Positions 1-6,022 are shown, numbered from the stretch's first letter. The stretch: 12,491 bases of DNA from an uncultured Chloroflexota bacterium (GCA_903915565.1 CAIWTG010000047.1:1-12491), one strand, 5' to 3'. Numbers and translations are program-made. Notes: generated by a model not told the origin, from the letters alone.

Positions 1-285
1 AGTAATAATATGGTTGCCTTTGGCCATGTTAGCCACGTAAACGCCGTGCAGAGCATAATTGTCTGCTTCCGTACCGCCGCTGGTAAAGACTATCTCTTCG
101 GCGTTGGCGCCGATTAAGTTGGCGACCTGGCTCCTGGCTTTTACAACAGCTTCCTTAGCTTCCTGCCCGAAAGAATGAATGCTTGAGGGATTTCCGAAAT
201 TTTCGGAAAAGTACGGCAGCATCACTTTCAGCACGTCCGGGTGCACCGGCGTTGTTGCTGCATAATCGAGATATATTCTTGTCAT
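1..285 (-). CDS. Cysteine desulfurase (NifS/IscS family), N-terminal part, cut by window edge
   Basis: Class V aminotransferase fold, PLP-dependent. The family removes sulfur from cysteine, giving alanine and an enzyme persulfide for Fe-S clusters or thiolation. The 95 visible codons begin MTRIYLDYAATTPV and include FGNPSSIHSFG (about residues 35-45) and the PLP-phosphate-binding TSGGTEADN (about 70-78), both hallmarks of NifS/IscS. The catalytic Lys and Cys lie beyond the left edge, so the NifS-like versus SufS-like subgroup cannot be settled, though the HSFG region favours NifS/IscS. The start at 285 is supported by a GGAGGA Shine-Dalgarno at 288-293. It lies 63 bases downstream of the DUF39 homocysteine gene on the same strand and is probably co-transcribed with it, which suggests a shared role in sulfur transfer (inference). 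Confidence 0.93.
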   Translation of the reverse strand, partial: MTRIYLDYAATTPVHPDVLKVMLPYFSENFGNPSSIHSFGQEAKEAVVKARSQVANLIGANAEEIVFTSGGTEADNYALHGVYVANMAKGNHIIT

Positions 286-303
286 TTTCCTCCTTCAATC
301 ACG

Positions 304-324
304 CCCCGCCGGAGCGGGGTTTTT
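304..324 (+). terminator. GC-rich hairpin with T-tract between DUF39 gene and cysteine desulfurase gene
   Basis: CCCCGC (304-309), loop CGGA, GCGGGG (314-319), then TTTTT (320-324). Read on the plus strand this is a textbook intrinsic terminator, but no plus-strand gene ends here, so it may limit antisense transcription. On the minus strand, where the flanking genes are transcribed, the hairpin is preceded by A's and lacks a following U-tract, so it should not terminate the operon. It could act as an intercistronic RNA stem. Confidence 0.4.
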
Positions 325-348
325 CCCCCGCCCCGGATTATTTTTCTA

Positions 349-1560
349 TTACTTAATCGCTTCTATTTGCCGTTCTTCCAGGCTCTTGATGGCTATTCCC
401 GCCTCCACGCCGGCTAAAGGAGTTACCGGCTCGGTTAGCGTAAACTCGCCTCTTTTTATCCAGTCCTTAAGTGTGTTGGCTATTTCCGCCGCCTTGGGAT
501 AACTGGAAAGCGACGACGTAGGGACCTTTTTCCCCTTCACCTCTATCGAACCAGTCTTTAGCTGGGCGTAGCTTACCTCCCCCAGTGTGTCCGGTCTGCG
601 TTGTGGATACGCTTCGGAGTAGTCTACTATGGGAGCGAAGATATCCGCGTCTGTAACCGCGGTGTATTTGAGTATTTCCTCGGAGAATATCGGTATCGGC
701 ACCCCGATACCTACAATCATACTGGCGCCGTAGCCCTGCATGCTGATGCCCCTCAGCCACGCCGACTTCATCTGTTTGAGATCGCCAATTACTGCCAGCG
801 TGCCGGCCGGTTTACGCGGTACTCCGTTTTCGCCCCTCGGCGCGCTCGGATTATGCTGCGTTCCCTGCCAGGCGACATAGCCTATCCCCCCACCCAGGAA
901 TATCCTCGTCCCGATGCCGATGGTTTTATACAACGGATCGTTCAACAGCGGCGAGAGTTGCCCCGCGCTGCAATAATTAGCGTTGCCCAGATTGGGCTTT
1001 AGAACACCCATGTACGTATAAATTGTTTTGCTCCCTAGATTTACCGCGACATTGTAGTTCTGGTACGCGTTGCGTGGATTGAATAACACTGCTTCGTTCA
1101 TCTCTTTGAGATTGATTAAAGTCTCCAATTTCTTTTTAGGATAACAGTCCGTGCCGTAGGCTGCAGCGACTAATCTCACATCCCTGCCGCTCACTAGCTC
1201 CTCGATAACGTGTCCACCGCCGTACCTGAACTCGCCGGGATGCGTGTGGTTGCGCGGGTCATCATCAGGTAAAGCTGTGCATCCGACGTAGATGTCCACC
1301 GCCGCAAAACCGGTATAAACCGGTACGTCATTAAGGTATGCCCGCCCCCCGCCGATTTTTATGCGCGGCTTGGTGTGCCCCACGTTGAAGTACGCACCGG
1401 AGGAGCACATCGGCCCGAAGGTCCCGGTCGTCACCACATCCACCTCGTTCGCCGCCTTCGCCACCCCTTTGTCTTTTACGATATCTATAATCTCTTCAGC
1501 TGTCGCTACAACGGCCTGGCCCTTTTTTATCTTTTCATTTATTTCTGCAATTGTTTTCAT
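349..1560 (-). CDS. Homocysteine biosynthesis protein, HcyBio/DUF39 family
   Basis: A 403-residue protein of the HcyBio (DUF39, PF01837) family. In methanogens the member MA1821 is needed, with a ferredoxin-like partner, for direct sulfur incorporation into a four-carbon precursor to make homocysteine (established knowledge). Visible family features are VTTGTFGPMCSSGA (about 43-56, with Cys52), a glycine-rich KIGGGRAYLNDVPVYTG stretch (about 68-84), VGCTALPDDDPRN (Cys94), YGGGHVIEELVSG (about 113-125), AAYGTDCYP (Cys139) and FLGGGIGYVAWQGTQHNP (about 221-238). Cys52 and Cys139 are the likely sulfur-handling cysteines by position relative to the methanogen protein (inference). There is no C-terminal CBS pair or ferredoxin domain, unlike longer members. 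The neighbouring downstream gene is a cysteine desulfurase rather than the usual NIL/4Fe-4S partner. The start at 1560 has an AAAGG Shine-Dalgarno at 1571-1575 that is partly buried in a long leader stem. Confidence 0.9.
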   Translation of the reverse strand: MKTIAEINEKIKKGQAVVATAEEIIDIVKDKGVAKAANEVDVVTTGTFGPMCSSGAYFNVGHTKPRIKIGGGRAYLNDVPVYTGFAAVDIYVGCTALPDDDPRNHTHPGEFRYGGGHVIEELVSGRDVRLVAAAYGTDCYPKKKLETLINLKEMNEAVLFNPRNAYQNYNVAVNLGSKTIYTYMGVLKPNLGNANYCSAGQLSPLLNDPLYKTIGIGTRIFLGGGIGYVAWQGTQHNPSAPRGENGVPRKPAGTLAVIGDLKQMKSAWLRGISMQGYGASMIVGIGVPIPIFSEEILKYTAVTDADIFAPIVDYSEAYPQRRPDTLGEVSYAQLKTGSIEVKGKKVPTSSLSSYPKAAEIANTLKDWIKRGEFTLTEPVTPLAGVEAGIAIKSLEERQIEAIK

Positions 1561-1561
1561 T

Positions 1562-1619
1562 AATGCATCGCCTTTCAGTCAGTTTTTTATTTCAGTTAAG
1601 CCCTTACGGGCGACGCATT
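1562..1619 (-). promoter_or_regulatory. RNA stem sequestering the ribosome binding site of the DUF39 gene
   Basis: In the minus-strand transcript AATGCGTCGCC (1619-1609) can pair with GGCGATGCATT (1572-1562): 11 pairs with a single G-U wobble. The 3' arm contains the end of the AAAGG Shine-Dalgarno and reaches to within two bases of the ATG at 1560. Nested at the 5' arm is a small competing hairpin, GCCC-GTAA-GGGC (1611-1600), with a GNRA-type loop. A further copy of the 3'-arm complement, AATGCAT, lies upstream at 1660-1654. No U-tract follows, so control would act on translation rather than termination. It does not match a riboswitch class I can name. Confidence 0.55.
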
Positions 1620-1639
1620 GTCCATAATAAATTCATCAT
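1604..1639 (-). CDS. Possible leader peptide MMNLLWTMRRP upstream of the DUF39 gene
   Basis: A short ORF of ATG ATG followed by nine codons and TAA, preceded by the strong ribosome-binding sequence GGTGAGGTGAG (1650-1640). The second ATG, at 1636, has the better spacing from GAGGTG, giving a 10-residue product. Three of the 11 possible codons are Met, fitting an ORF ahead of a gene on the homocysteine/methionine route. Its last codons encode the 5' arm of the stem that hides the downstream ribosome binding site, and its stop codon lies in the loop of the nested hairpin. A ribosome translating, stalling or terminating there would open the stem. The arrangement is seen in the sequence; expression and function are inferred. 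Confidence 0.4.
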   Translation of the reverse strand: MMNLLWTMRRP

Positions 1640-1686
1640 CTCACCTCACCAGTATGCATTGTTGACTTAATTAATCTACTTTGTAA

Positions 1687-1716
1687 ACATTAACATGCTA
1701 TTCCATGACATGTCAA
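1687..1716 (-). promoter_or_regulatory. Probable promoter for the leader ORF, DUF39 and cysteine desulfurase genes
   Basis: TTGACA (1716-1711) is a consensus -35 box. It is followed after 18 bases by TAATGT (1692-1687), preceded by an extended -10 TGn. The -10 match is only moderate. The resulting transcript would begin near 1680 and include the short leader ORF and the stem described for this operon. Confidence 0.5.
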
Positions 1717-1734
1717 GCGCTGTAGCTCTTATGC

Positions 1735-1762
1735 TTGATATCCTCCCTTGCCGGAGTATAAT
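1735..1762 (+). promoter_or_regulatory. Promoter of the cupin gene
   Basis: TTGATA (1735-1740), 16-base spacer, TATAAT (1757-1762). The bases CCGGAG directly before the -10 box and the AA.TAAC after it recur at the promoter of the next gene. Transcription would start near 1769, giving a leader of about 30 bases. Confidence 0.8.
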
Positions 1763-1798
1763 TAAGTAACATATAAAAAAGAAAGGCTAGCAGAACAC

Positions 1799-2212
1799 AT
1801 GAAATTCGACAAACTCTTCGCGACGGACTTATTCTGGAAAGACGCTAAAAACCCGAATGAAAGCGTCTCGGGCACGCGCCACCTCGGGGATAAGTGGGGC
1901 GGCGGTTACATGACCATGGACACGAATTACGTCACTAAAGCCCATGTCATGATTAGCCAGCCGCATGTGCACGAATTTCCACAGTACCTCAATTTTTTCT
2001 CCGCCAACCCTAAAGACGCCCGCGACTTCGATGCTGAAGTCCACGTAACCATTAAGGGCGAAAAATACGTTATCAAGGAGCCCACTTCCGTATACATACC
2101 CGCCGGGACCCATCATGTCCCCGTGGTTTTTGCTAAGATAAATAAACCCCTGCTCTTCATTGATATCGCTCTTTCCGGCAGCTACAGCCGCATTGGCAAC
2201 ACACCAGACTAA
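1799..2212 (+). CDS. Small cupin-fold protein of unknown function
   Basis: A 137-residue protein with a single cupin-like domain. Motif 1 is PHVHEF (His56, His58) followed by PQYLNFF, where Gln62 stands in the place of the usual metal-ligand Glu. Motif 2 is PTSVYIPAGTHHVPV (about 95-109) with His105/His106 as the second ligand region. The segment DAEVHVTIKGEKYVI between them is the expected beta-strand pair. No signal peptide or extra domain is visible, so it is probably a cytosolic metal-binding protein with unknown substrate. The start at 1799 has a GAAAGG ribosome-binding sequence at 1781-1786 with a rather long 12-base spacing; no better start is available. It has its own promoter and terminator, so it is a monocistronic unit. 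Confidence 0.75.
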   Translation: MKFDKLFATDLFWKDAKNPNESVSGTRHLGDKWGGGYMTMDTNYVTKAHVMISQPHVHEFPQYLNFFSANPKDARDFDAEVHVTIKGEKYVIKEPTSVYIPAGTHHVPVVFAKINKPLLFIDIALSGSYSRIGNTPD

Positions 2213-2220
2213 AAAGAAAA

Positions 2221-2248
2221 GGAGGGGCGTAAATCCCCTCCCCTTTTT
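2221..2248 (+). terminator. Intrinsic terminator after the cupin gene
   Basis: GGAGGGG (2221-2227), loop CGTAAAT, CCCCTCC (2235-2241), then CC and TTTTT (2244-2248), starting 8 bases after the stop codon. GGAGGGGC (2221-2228) could alternatively pair with GCCCCTCC at 2261-2268, just before the next promoter. Confidence 0.85.
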
Positions 2249-2270
2249 CCTAGTGCTAAAGCCCCTCCAC

Positions 2271-2298
2271 TTGACATCTTTCGCCTCCGGAGTATAAT
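2271..2298 (+). promoter_or_regulatory. Promoter of the transglutaminase-like peptidase gene
   Basis: Perfect TTGACA (2271-2276), 16-base spacer, perfect TATAAT (2293-2298). It has the same CCGGAG-TATAAT junction and a similar -35 surround as the cupin promoter 536 bases upstream. Confidence 0.85.
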
Positions 2299-2327
2299 CA
2301 AATAACCCATACGATGGAGGTATGAAT

Positions 2328-2852
2328 ATGTGGCTGCAGGACACTTACTATAAATGGTGGTTGCACGGACCTCGTTACGGCTGGTCTAAGTTCCGCCGCT
2401 TTATGTTCGAGCGCGGTTTTCTCAAAAATCCCCTCCCCGCGGTTGCTAATATAGAGGACGTCCGGAGACGCTTGATCGAGGTGACCTGGAAACAGGATGG
2501 CCTCGCCGAGGGGTTCGACTGCGTTAGCTATCCCCAGCGGGTCTGGACTAAAAAGAGGGATGACTGTGATGGCTTTGCCATTTTGGCGGCGGCTTTATTG
2601 AAAACGCTGCCGGCCCCAGCCAACCCCGTAATTGTCACCGCCATGGTTTCCTCTTTATATCATTGCCACTCGGTCTGTGTTTTTAACGAGGCCGCGAAGT
2701 TCCGGTATTTCAGCAACTACGAATTAAGCCCCAAAACCTTTAACACCTACCGGGAAGTCATTGACGATTTTAGAGACCCGCAGTACCGCCTGGTCTGCTG
2801 GGACGTCGTAAAGCCGGAAACGCTAAAGCAGCTGGAATTTCACATCGTTTAA
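2328..2852 (+). CDS. Transglutaminase-like cysteine peptidase family protein
   Basis: A 174-residue protein. The core reads KKRDDCDGFAILAAALL (about 75-91), the typical Cys-Asp-(Asp/Gly)-Phe block of bacterial transglutaminase-like cysteine peptidases, with Cys80 as the nucleophile. YHCHSVCVF (about 111-119) supplies His112 or His114, and FSNYEL supplies Asn130 at the third-residue position. There is no signal peptide or membrane segment; the N-terminus is rich in Trp and Tyr. I chose the ATG at 2328 because GGAGG (2316-2320) is only one base from the ATG at 2322 but seven from 2328; starting at 2322 would add two residues. It is transcribed from its own promoter and convergent with the ChrB-domain gene. 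Substrate is unknown; the family includes peptidases and amidases acting on proteins or peptides. Confidence 0.75.
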   Translation: MWLQDTYYKWWLHGPRYGWSKFRRFMFERGFLKNPLPAVANIEDVRRRLIEVTWKQDGLAEGFDCVSYPQRVWTKKRDDCDGFAILAAALLKTLPAPANPVIVTAMVSSLYHCHSVCVFNEAAKFRYFSNYELSPKTFNTYREVIDDFRDPQYRLVCWDVVKPETLKQLEFHIV

Positions 2853-2920
2853 ATCGCGAACATTTAAAAGTCGAAATATATTAACCAATGTAAGCAACTA
2901 ACCGGGACAGGCTAATCAGC

Positions 2921-3361
2921 TCACTTACTTCCAGCTACTTGGAGTCGACACCAGGCATATAAAGAATCATATACCTCGAACTGATTGGCTAGATTCTCTT
3001 CATCGTTAGGATAGCGCAAGCTGTAACCAACGGCAATCGCTTCCAGTCCGCGCGCAATCGGGTCTTTATCAATGTCGGGAGCAACATCAGCGGAGTGTAC
3101 TATCTTTGCCATCCGCAATAACGCCGGGTCTTTTAGCTCATAATCAGTAATAATAGACTCGAAAGAGCAACGCCCATCATGATGGTCCAGTTTTGCCTTA
3201 CCCATACAATCGAAGGAAATTGCTTTTGTCTGCTTAGCCGTAGTCATTACCTGGCTGGCGGGTACAAAAAGAAATTCGGCTTCATTATCAATGAAGCGAC
3301 TGATTAGCCAGGGACAGGCGACCCTGTCAACGTGTACATGTGAACGGGTAATCCATTTCAT
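2921..3361 (-). CDS. ChrB C-terminal domain protein (chromate resistance family)
   Basis: A 146-residue protein that starts KWITRSHVHVDRVACPWLI, the signature of the ChrB C-terminal (Chrome_Resist) domain, followed by SRFIDNEAEFLFVP, FDCMGKAKLDHHDGRCSFE (His60, His61, Glu68) and IVHSADVAPD (His89, Asp92). Full ChrB proteins are about 300 residues with an N-terminal regulatory region; only the C-terminal domain is present here, complete and in one piece, as in many genomes. In known systems ChrB relates to chromate response; for stand-alone domains the function is less certain and His/Asp residues suggest metal binding. It has a GGAGG ribosome-binding site at 3370-3374 and follows the CMD-family gene by 22 bases, so the two form an operon. 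No ChrA transporter is present, but an MFS transporter is divergent. Confidence 0.85.
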   Translation of the reverse strand: MKWITRSHVHVDRVACPWLISRFIDNEAEFLFVPASQVMTTAKQTKAISFDCMGKAKLDHHDGRCSFESIITDYELKDPALLRMAKIVHSADVAPDIDKDPIARGLEAIAVGYSLRYPNDEENLANQFEVYDSLYAWCRLQVAGSK

Positions 3362-3383
3362 TATTTTGCCTCCAAAAGAGTCT

Positions 3384-3722
3384 TTATTTTACACCTAATT
3401 CTTCAAACACTTTCATCACCCGCCATGTCTCGGCGCTGACGGCTGTGCCGCCCATAACTACAGCTACAGCCACAGCCTCCATGACTTCCTGCTTGGTTGC
3501 TCCGGCGGTAATGGCATCTTTCGTTTGTCCCTGGATACAGCGGGTGCATCCCGCCTGAAAGCCGCAAGCCAGGGCGATAAGCCGCTTAGTCTTTAGGCTA
3601 AGTGCGCCATCTTTATATACCTGCTTCCTGAAGGTAGTATAGGCGGCCATAACAGGGAGTTCCTGGTCGAACTTATCCCTGTATTTTCCGGTTTCTTCAT
3701 AATAGCCAATTTGACTTTCCAT
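3384..3722 (-). CDS. Carboxymuconolactone decarboxylase (CMD/AhpD-like) family protein with altered active-site residues
   Basis: A 112-residue all-helical CMD-family protein. ELPVMAAYTTFRKQVYKDGALSLKTKRLIALA and GCTRCIQGQTKDAITAGATKQEVMEA are clear family blocks. The redox pair Cys59-x-x-Cys62 is kept. In AhpD-type enzymes a Glu and a His act as proton relay (Glu in KEL, His in CxxCxxxH); here these positions are Arg47 and Gln66. It may therefore be a different thiol redox protein, or a member of a subgroup lacking the relay. The start at 3722 has GGAGGC at 3728-3733. It is the first gene of the pair with the ChrB-domain gene and is divergent from the MFS gene. Likely role: thiol-based stress defence (inference). 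Confidence 0.85.
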   Translation of the reverse strand: MESQIGYYEETGKYRDKFDQELPVMAAYTTFRKQVYKDGALSLKTKRLIALACGFQAGCTRCIQGQTKDAITAGATKQEVMEAVAVAVVMGGTAVSAETWRVMKVFEELGVK

Positions 3723-3745
3723 TCATGCCTCCAGTATGTAATAAT

Positions 3746-3780
3746 GACGATATATCGGTATCCACAAGTATATATCCGTC
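3746..3780. promoter_or_regulatory. Inverted repeat in the CMD/MFS divergent intergenic region, possible operator
   Basis: GACGATATAT (3746-3755) and ATATATCCGTC (3770-3780) form an inverted repeat with one bulged base. The left arm also contains the perfect 10-base palindrome CGATATATCG (3748-3757). It sits in the 81 bases between the two divergent starts and could be a site for a regulator of both units. No convincing -35/-10 pair was found for either direction, so the promoters remain undefined. Confidence 0.35.
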
Positions 3781-3803
3781 TTAAAAATCAAGTCAAGGAA
3801 ATA

Positions 3804-4997
3804 ATGAGGAAAATAAAAGTCTCACCGTTCATCACGTTATGCATCATGGGCGGGCTGGCTATCTTTAGCTCAACCATGGCAAAAAATCCGGCATTACCCC
3901 TGTTCATCCGCTCCATGGGGGTGGACGTGTCCACCCTGGGATTTATTGCAGCAGCGTCAACAGTTGTAGGTATCGTTGTCAGCCTGCCTGCGGGCATTCT
4001 CTCCGACCTTATCGGTCGCCGCCGTGTGATATTGGTAGCCGCCGTTGTGTTTGCCACCGCTCCTTTTTTATACCTGCTAATTACCCAGCCCTGGCAATTG
4101 GTCCTGGTGCGTATCTATCATGGCTTAGCCACGGCCATACTGGGCCCGGTAGCGATGGCAGTAGTAGCCGATACCTTTGAAAAAGGCCGCGGCGAGCGTA
4201 TGGCATGGTATTCATCCGCTACAATGGTAGGGCGATTCATCGCTCCGTTTGTAGGTGGCATTCTTATTTTCGGCGATAATTTCCATTGGGTCTATGTGGC
4301 GGACGGCGTCGCCGGGGTTTTGGCGCTCTTGGCGGCTATCCGCCTGCCATTGACTTCCAATACCTCCGGTTCAGCCTGGGAGGCTTTTAAACGTCAGCGC
4401 GGTAAGTATGGGCAGGAAATCGCTTTTGTTTTTAAACATGGCGGAATTCTCGCTACGAGCGGTATCGAAGCCGCACAGTACTTCGCGTTTGGTTGTCTAG
4501 AAACGTTCGTGCCAATCTATCTAAATGAAAAACTCGGCTACTCAGCCTGGGAAATAGGTCTATTATTTACCGTTCAAATACTGGCGGCTACTTTTACCAA
4601 ACCCATCATGGGGCGTCTGTCCGACCGTTATGGGCGTGTGCCGTTAATTTCCACCGGGCTGGCGCTCGGAGGAATTACTACCGCCACTTTAATCCTCTCC
4701 TCCAACTATTTTGTAATCGCATTACTAATAGCTATCTTCGGACTGGGGTTAGCTACTGTAACAGCTTCCACCTCGGCTTTGGTGGCAGATTTATCGCGCG
4801 CGCAGGGCCGGGGGAGCGCCCTGGGAATACTTTCCAGCATAATGGACGTTGGTCAATCAACCGGTCCCATGGTAGCTGGAGCGCTGATTACCGCTTCCTC
4901 TTATCAAACAACTTTCGGTATCGTGGGTGGCGGAATGGCCGTTGTCAGTCTGGTATATTGGGTCGGCATGCGGCGGATAGGGAACACACCGGTCTAA
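3804..4997 (+). CDS. MFS transporter, DHA1-like drug/metabolite efflux family
   Basis: A 397-residue integral membrane protein with about 12 hydrophobic helices. The loop 2-3 motif A is GILSDLIGRRRV (about 64-75), and the second-half copy GRLSDRYGRVPLI lies at about 270-282, marking two six-helix halves. RIYHGLATAILGPVAMAVVAD (about 103-123) is the helix 4 region typical of drug:H+ antiporters. I placed the start at the ATG 3804, preceded by AAGGA at 3795-3799, rather than the in-frame ATG at 3711. The latter overlaps the divergent gene, would run through the intergenic palindrome, and would add 31 polar residues unlike an MFS N-terminus. Substrate is unknown; context with ChrB and CMD suggests export of a toxic oxyanion or stress compound (inference). 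Confidence 0.88.
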   Translation: MRKIKVSPFITLCIMGGLAIFSSTMAKNPALPLFIRSMGVDVSTLGFIAAASTVVGIVVSLPAGILSDLIGRRRVILVAAVVFATAPFLYLLITQPWQLVLVRIYHGLATAILGPVAMAVVADTFEKGRGERMAWYSSATMVGRFIAPFVGGILIFGDNFHWVYVADGVAGVLALLAAIRLPLTSNTSGSAWEAFKRQRGKYGQEIAFVFKHGGILATSGIEAAQYFAFGCLETFVPIYLNEKLGYSAWEIGLLFTVQILAATFTKPIMGRLSDRYGRVPLISTGLALGGITTATLILSSNYFVIALLIAIFGLGLATVTASTSALVADLSRAQGRGSALGILSSIMDVGQSTGPMVAGALITASSYQTTFGIVGGGMAVVSLVYWVGMRRIGNTPV

Positions 4998-5001
4998 GGA
5001 G

Positions 5002-5031
5002 AAAAAAAGAGGGGGGCGTTAACCCCCCTCT
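5002..5031 (-). terminator. Intrinsic terminator between convergent SPFH and MFS genes
   Basis: AGAGGGGGG (5008-5016), loop CGTTAA, CCCCCCTCT (5023-5031): nine perfect pairs. On the minus strand it is followed by a run of T's (complement of 5002-5008), so it is a strong terminator for the SPFH gene. On the plus strand only a weak T-rich tail follows, but it may also end MFS transcripts. Confidence 0.88.
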
Positions 5032-5053
5032 CCATTATTTCGCTTAAGCCTGT

Positions 5054-5920
5054 TTACTCTTCCTTTTTCTTGCTGGTCGTTACACAGGCTAAATCCCCGA
5101 TTACGTTCACCAGGCTCTGACTGGCCGGCAGCACTACCTTTGAATTGTTCGTTAAGGACTTTTCTACTGCTTCCAGTTTTCGGAGCAGTTGTGCGTTACC
5201 GACAAAGTACTTGTTGGCAGCCTCGTTTACCAGCTTGATGGCCTGTGCTTCACCCTCGGCCCGCAGAATATTCGCTTGTCTGGCGCCCTCGGCGACTTTA
5301 ATTGCCGCCCTTCTTTCGCCGTCCGCCTTGGTCTCGGTGGCGGTCGCAAAGTCCTGCGCCGCAACTTTCTGATTACTAGCGACGACGACGCTGTTCATCA
5401 CTTCCTGCACTGCTGCCGGCGGCTCGATTTCTTTAAGCTCCGTGCGGACGATTTCAATGCCCCAGTTCGCCGTTTCTTTAGCCAGCTGCTCGTACAGTTC
5501 CTTATTTATTTTATTGCGGTCGCTGTTGGCTTCCTTAAGCGTCATCGTGCCGATGATGTTGCGCAGCGTGGTCTTAGCTAGGGCGACAATCTGCTCACGG
5601 TAGTTAAAGACACCGTAGACCGATTTTTTAACATTCTCTTCCTCCGTCTTCACCTTGAAGTAGACGTTGGAGTCCACTGAAGCGTTAAGACTATCAGCGG
5701 TGATAATTTCGCGTTTTTCCGAGCTTACCATCATCTCGGTGATATTCACCTTGACCAGCCTTTCAATGCCAAAGGGTAGGATGAAGTGTAGTCCGGGTTG
5801 AGCAAACCGGGCATACTTGCCGAACCTCTCCACCAGGCCGCGTTCGGTAGGCCTCACCGTCCTTAACGAGATGAGAAGCAGGAACGCCACCGCCGCCACC
5901 ACGATATAAATCCAGTACAT
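5054..5920 (-). CDS. SPFH/band-7 domain membrane protein (paraslipin/stomatin-like)
   Basis: A 288-residue protein. An N-terminal membrane helix (about 3-19) is followed by RPTERGLVERFGKYARF and PGLHFILPFGIERL (about 23-55), the typical start of the SPFH domain. Further family blocks are ITADSLNASVDSNVYFKV (about 73-90), a TMTLKEANSDRNKINKEL-like segment (about 125-142) and GIEIVRTELKEIEPP (about 154-168). An Ala/Glu/Lys-rich coiled coil (about 180-235) and a charged KKKEE tail complete it. Such proteins oligomerise at the inner membrane and act as scaffolds or with proteases; the length is usual for paraslipins. The usual NfeD partner is not adjacent. GGAGGA lies about 10 bases before the start. 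Its promoter shares a 27-base block with that of the MarR-type gene nearby, which suggests control by that regulator. Confidence 0.92.
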   Translation of the reverse strand: MYWIYIVVAAVAFLLLISLRTVRPTERGLVERFGKYARFAQPGLHFILPFGIERLVKVNITEMMVSSEKREIITADSLNASVDSNVYFKVKTEEENVKKSVYGVFNYREQIVALAKTTLRNIIGTMTLKEANSDRNKINKELYEQLAKETANWGIEIVRTELKEIEPPAAVQEVMNSVVVASNQKVAAQDFATATETKADGERRAAIKVAEGARQANILRAEGEAQAIKLVNEAANKYFVGNAQLLRKLEAVEKSLTNNSKVVLPASQSLVNVIGDLACVTTSKKKEE

Positions 5921-5952
5921 TTCTTTTTCCTCCTATATTTATTTTTACCTAT

Positions 5953-5990
5953 ATTATACTCTGTTCAATATGTTTTGTCAATACTAAACA
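5953..5990 (-). promoter_or_regulatory. SPFH promoter with probable GbsR/MarR operator
   Basis: TTGACA (5981-5976), 17-base spacer, TATAAT (5958-5953) on the minus strand, both perfect. The segment 5964-5990 matches 24 of 27 bases of the segment at the regulator's own promoter (6856-6882) and overlaps the -35 box. It carries an inverted repeat TGTTT...AAACA with a 10-base gap. Confidence 0.8.
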
Positions 5991-6022
5991 CATTAAATAT
6001 TTCAACGACTATTACGTACAAA

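Noticed and set aside
304..324. Terminator separating the DUF39 and cysteine desulfurase genes
   Set aside because: The T-tract follows the hairpin only on the plus strand; on the minus strand, the direction of both genes, no U-tract follows.
601..1002. A 133-codon plus-strand open frame within the DUF39 gene
   Set aside because: Antisense to a strongly conserved protein; no independent support.
1561..1605. PreQ1-I riboswitch because of the A-rich tail (AAATAAAAAACTGA)
   Set aside because: The adjacent hairpin is only GCCC-GTAA-GGGC, with a loop too small for the preQ1-I aptamer, and the gene is not in queuosine metabolism.
1561..1720. SAM-I type riboswitch before the homocysteine gene
   Set aside because: None of the conserved SAM-I core sequences or its four-helix junction is visible, and there is no terminator hairpin with a U-tract on the minus strand.
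1829..2344. A 171-codon minus-strand open frame over the cupin gene
   Set aside because: It spans the terminator and promoter between two real plus-strand genes and its product resembles nothing; a shadow frame.
2853..2920. Terminator between the convergent peptidase and ChrB-domain genes
   Set aside because: The 68 bases show no stem with a T-tract; nothing recognisable is present there.
3711..3803. Upstream in-frame start of the MFS gene at 3711
   Set aside because: It overlaps the divergent CMD gene and the intergenic inverted repeat and adds a non-MFS-like N-terminus; the ATG at 3804 has AAGGA at a good distance.
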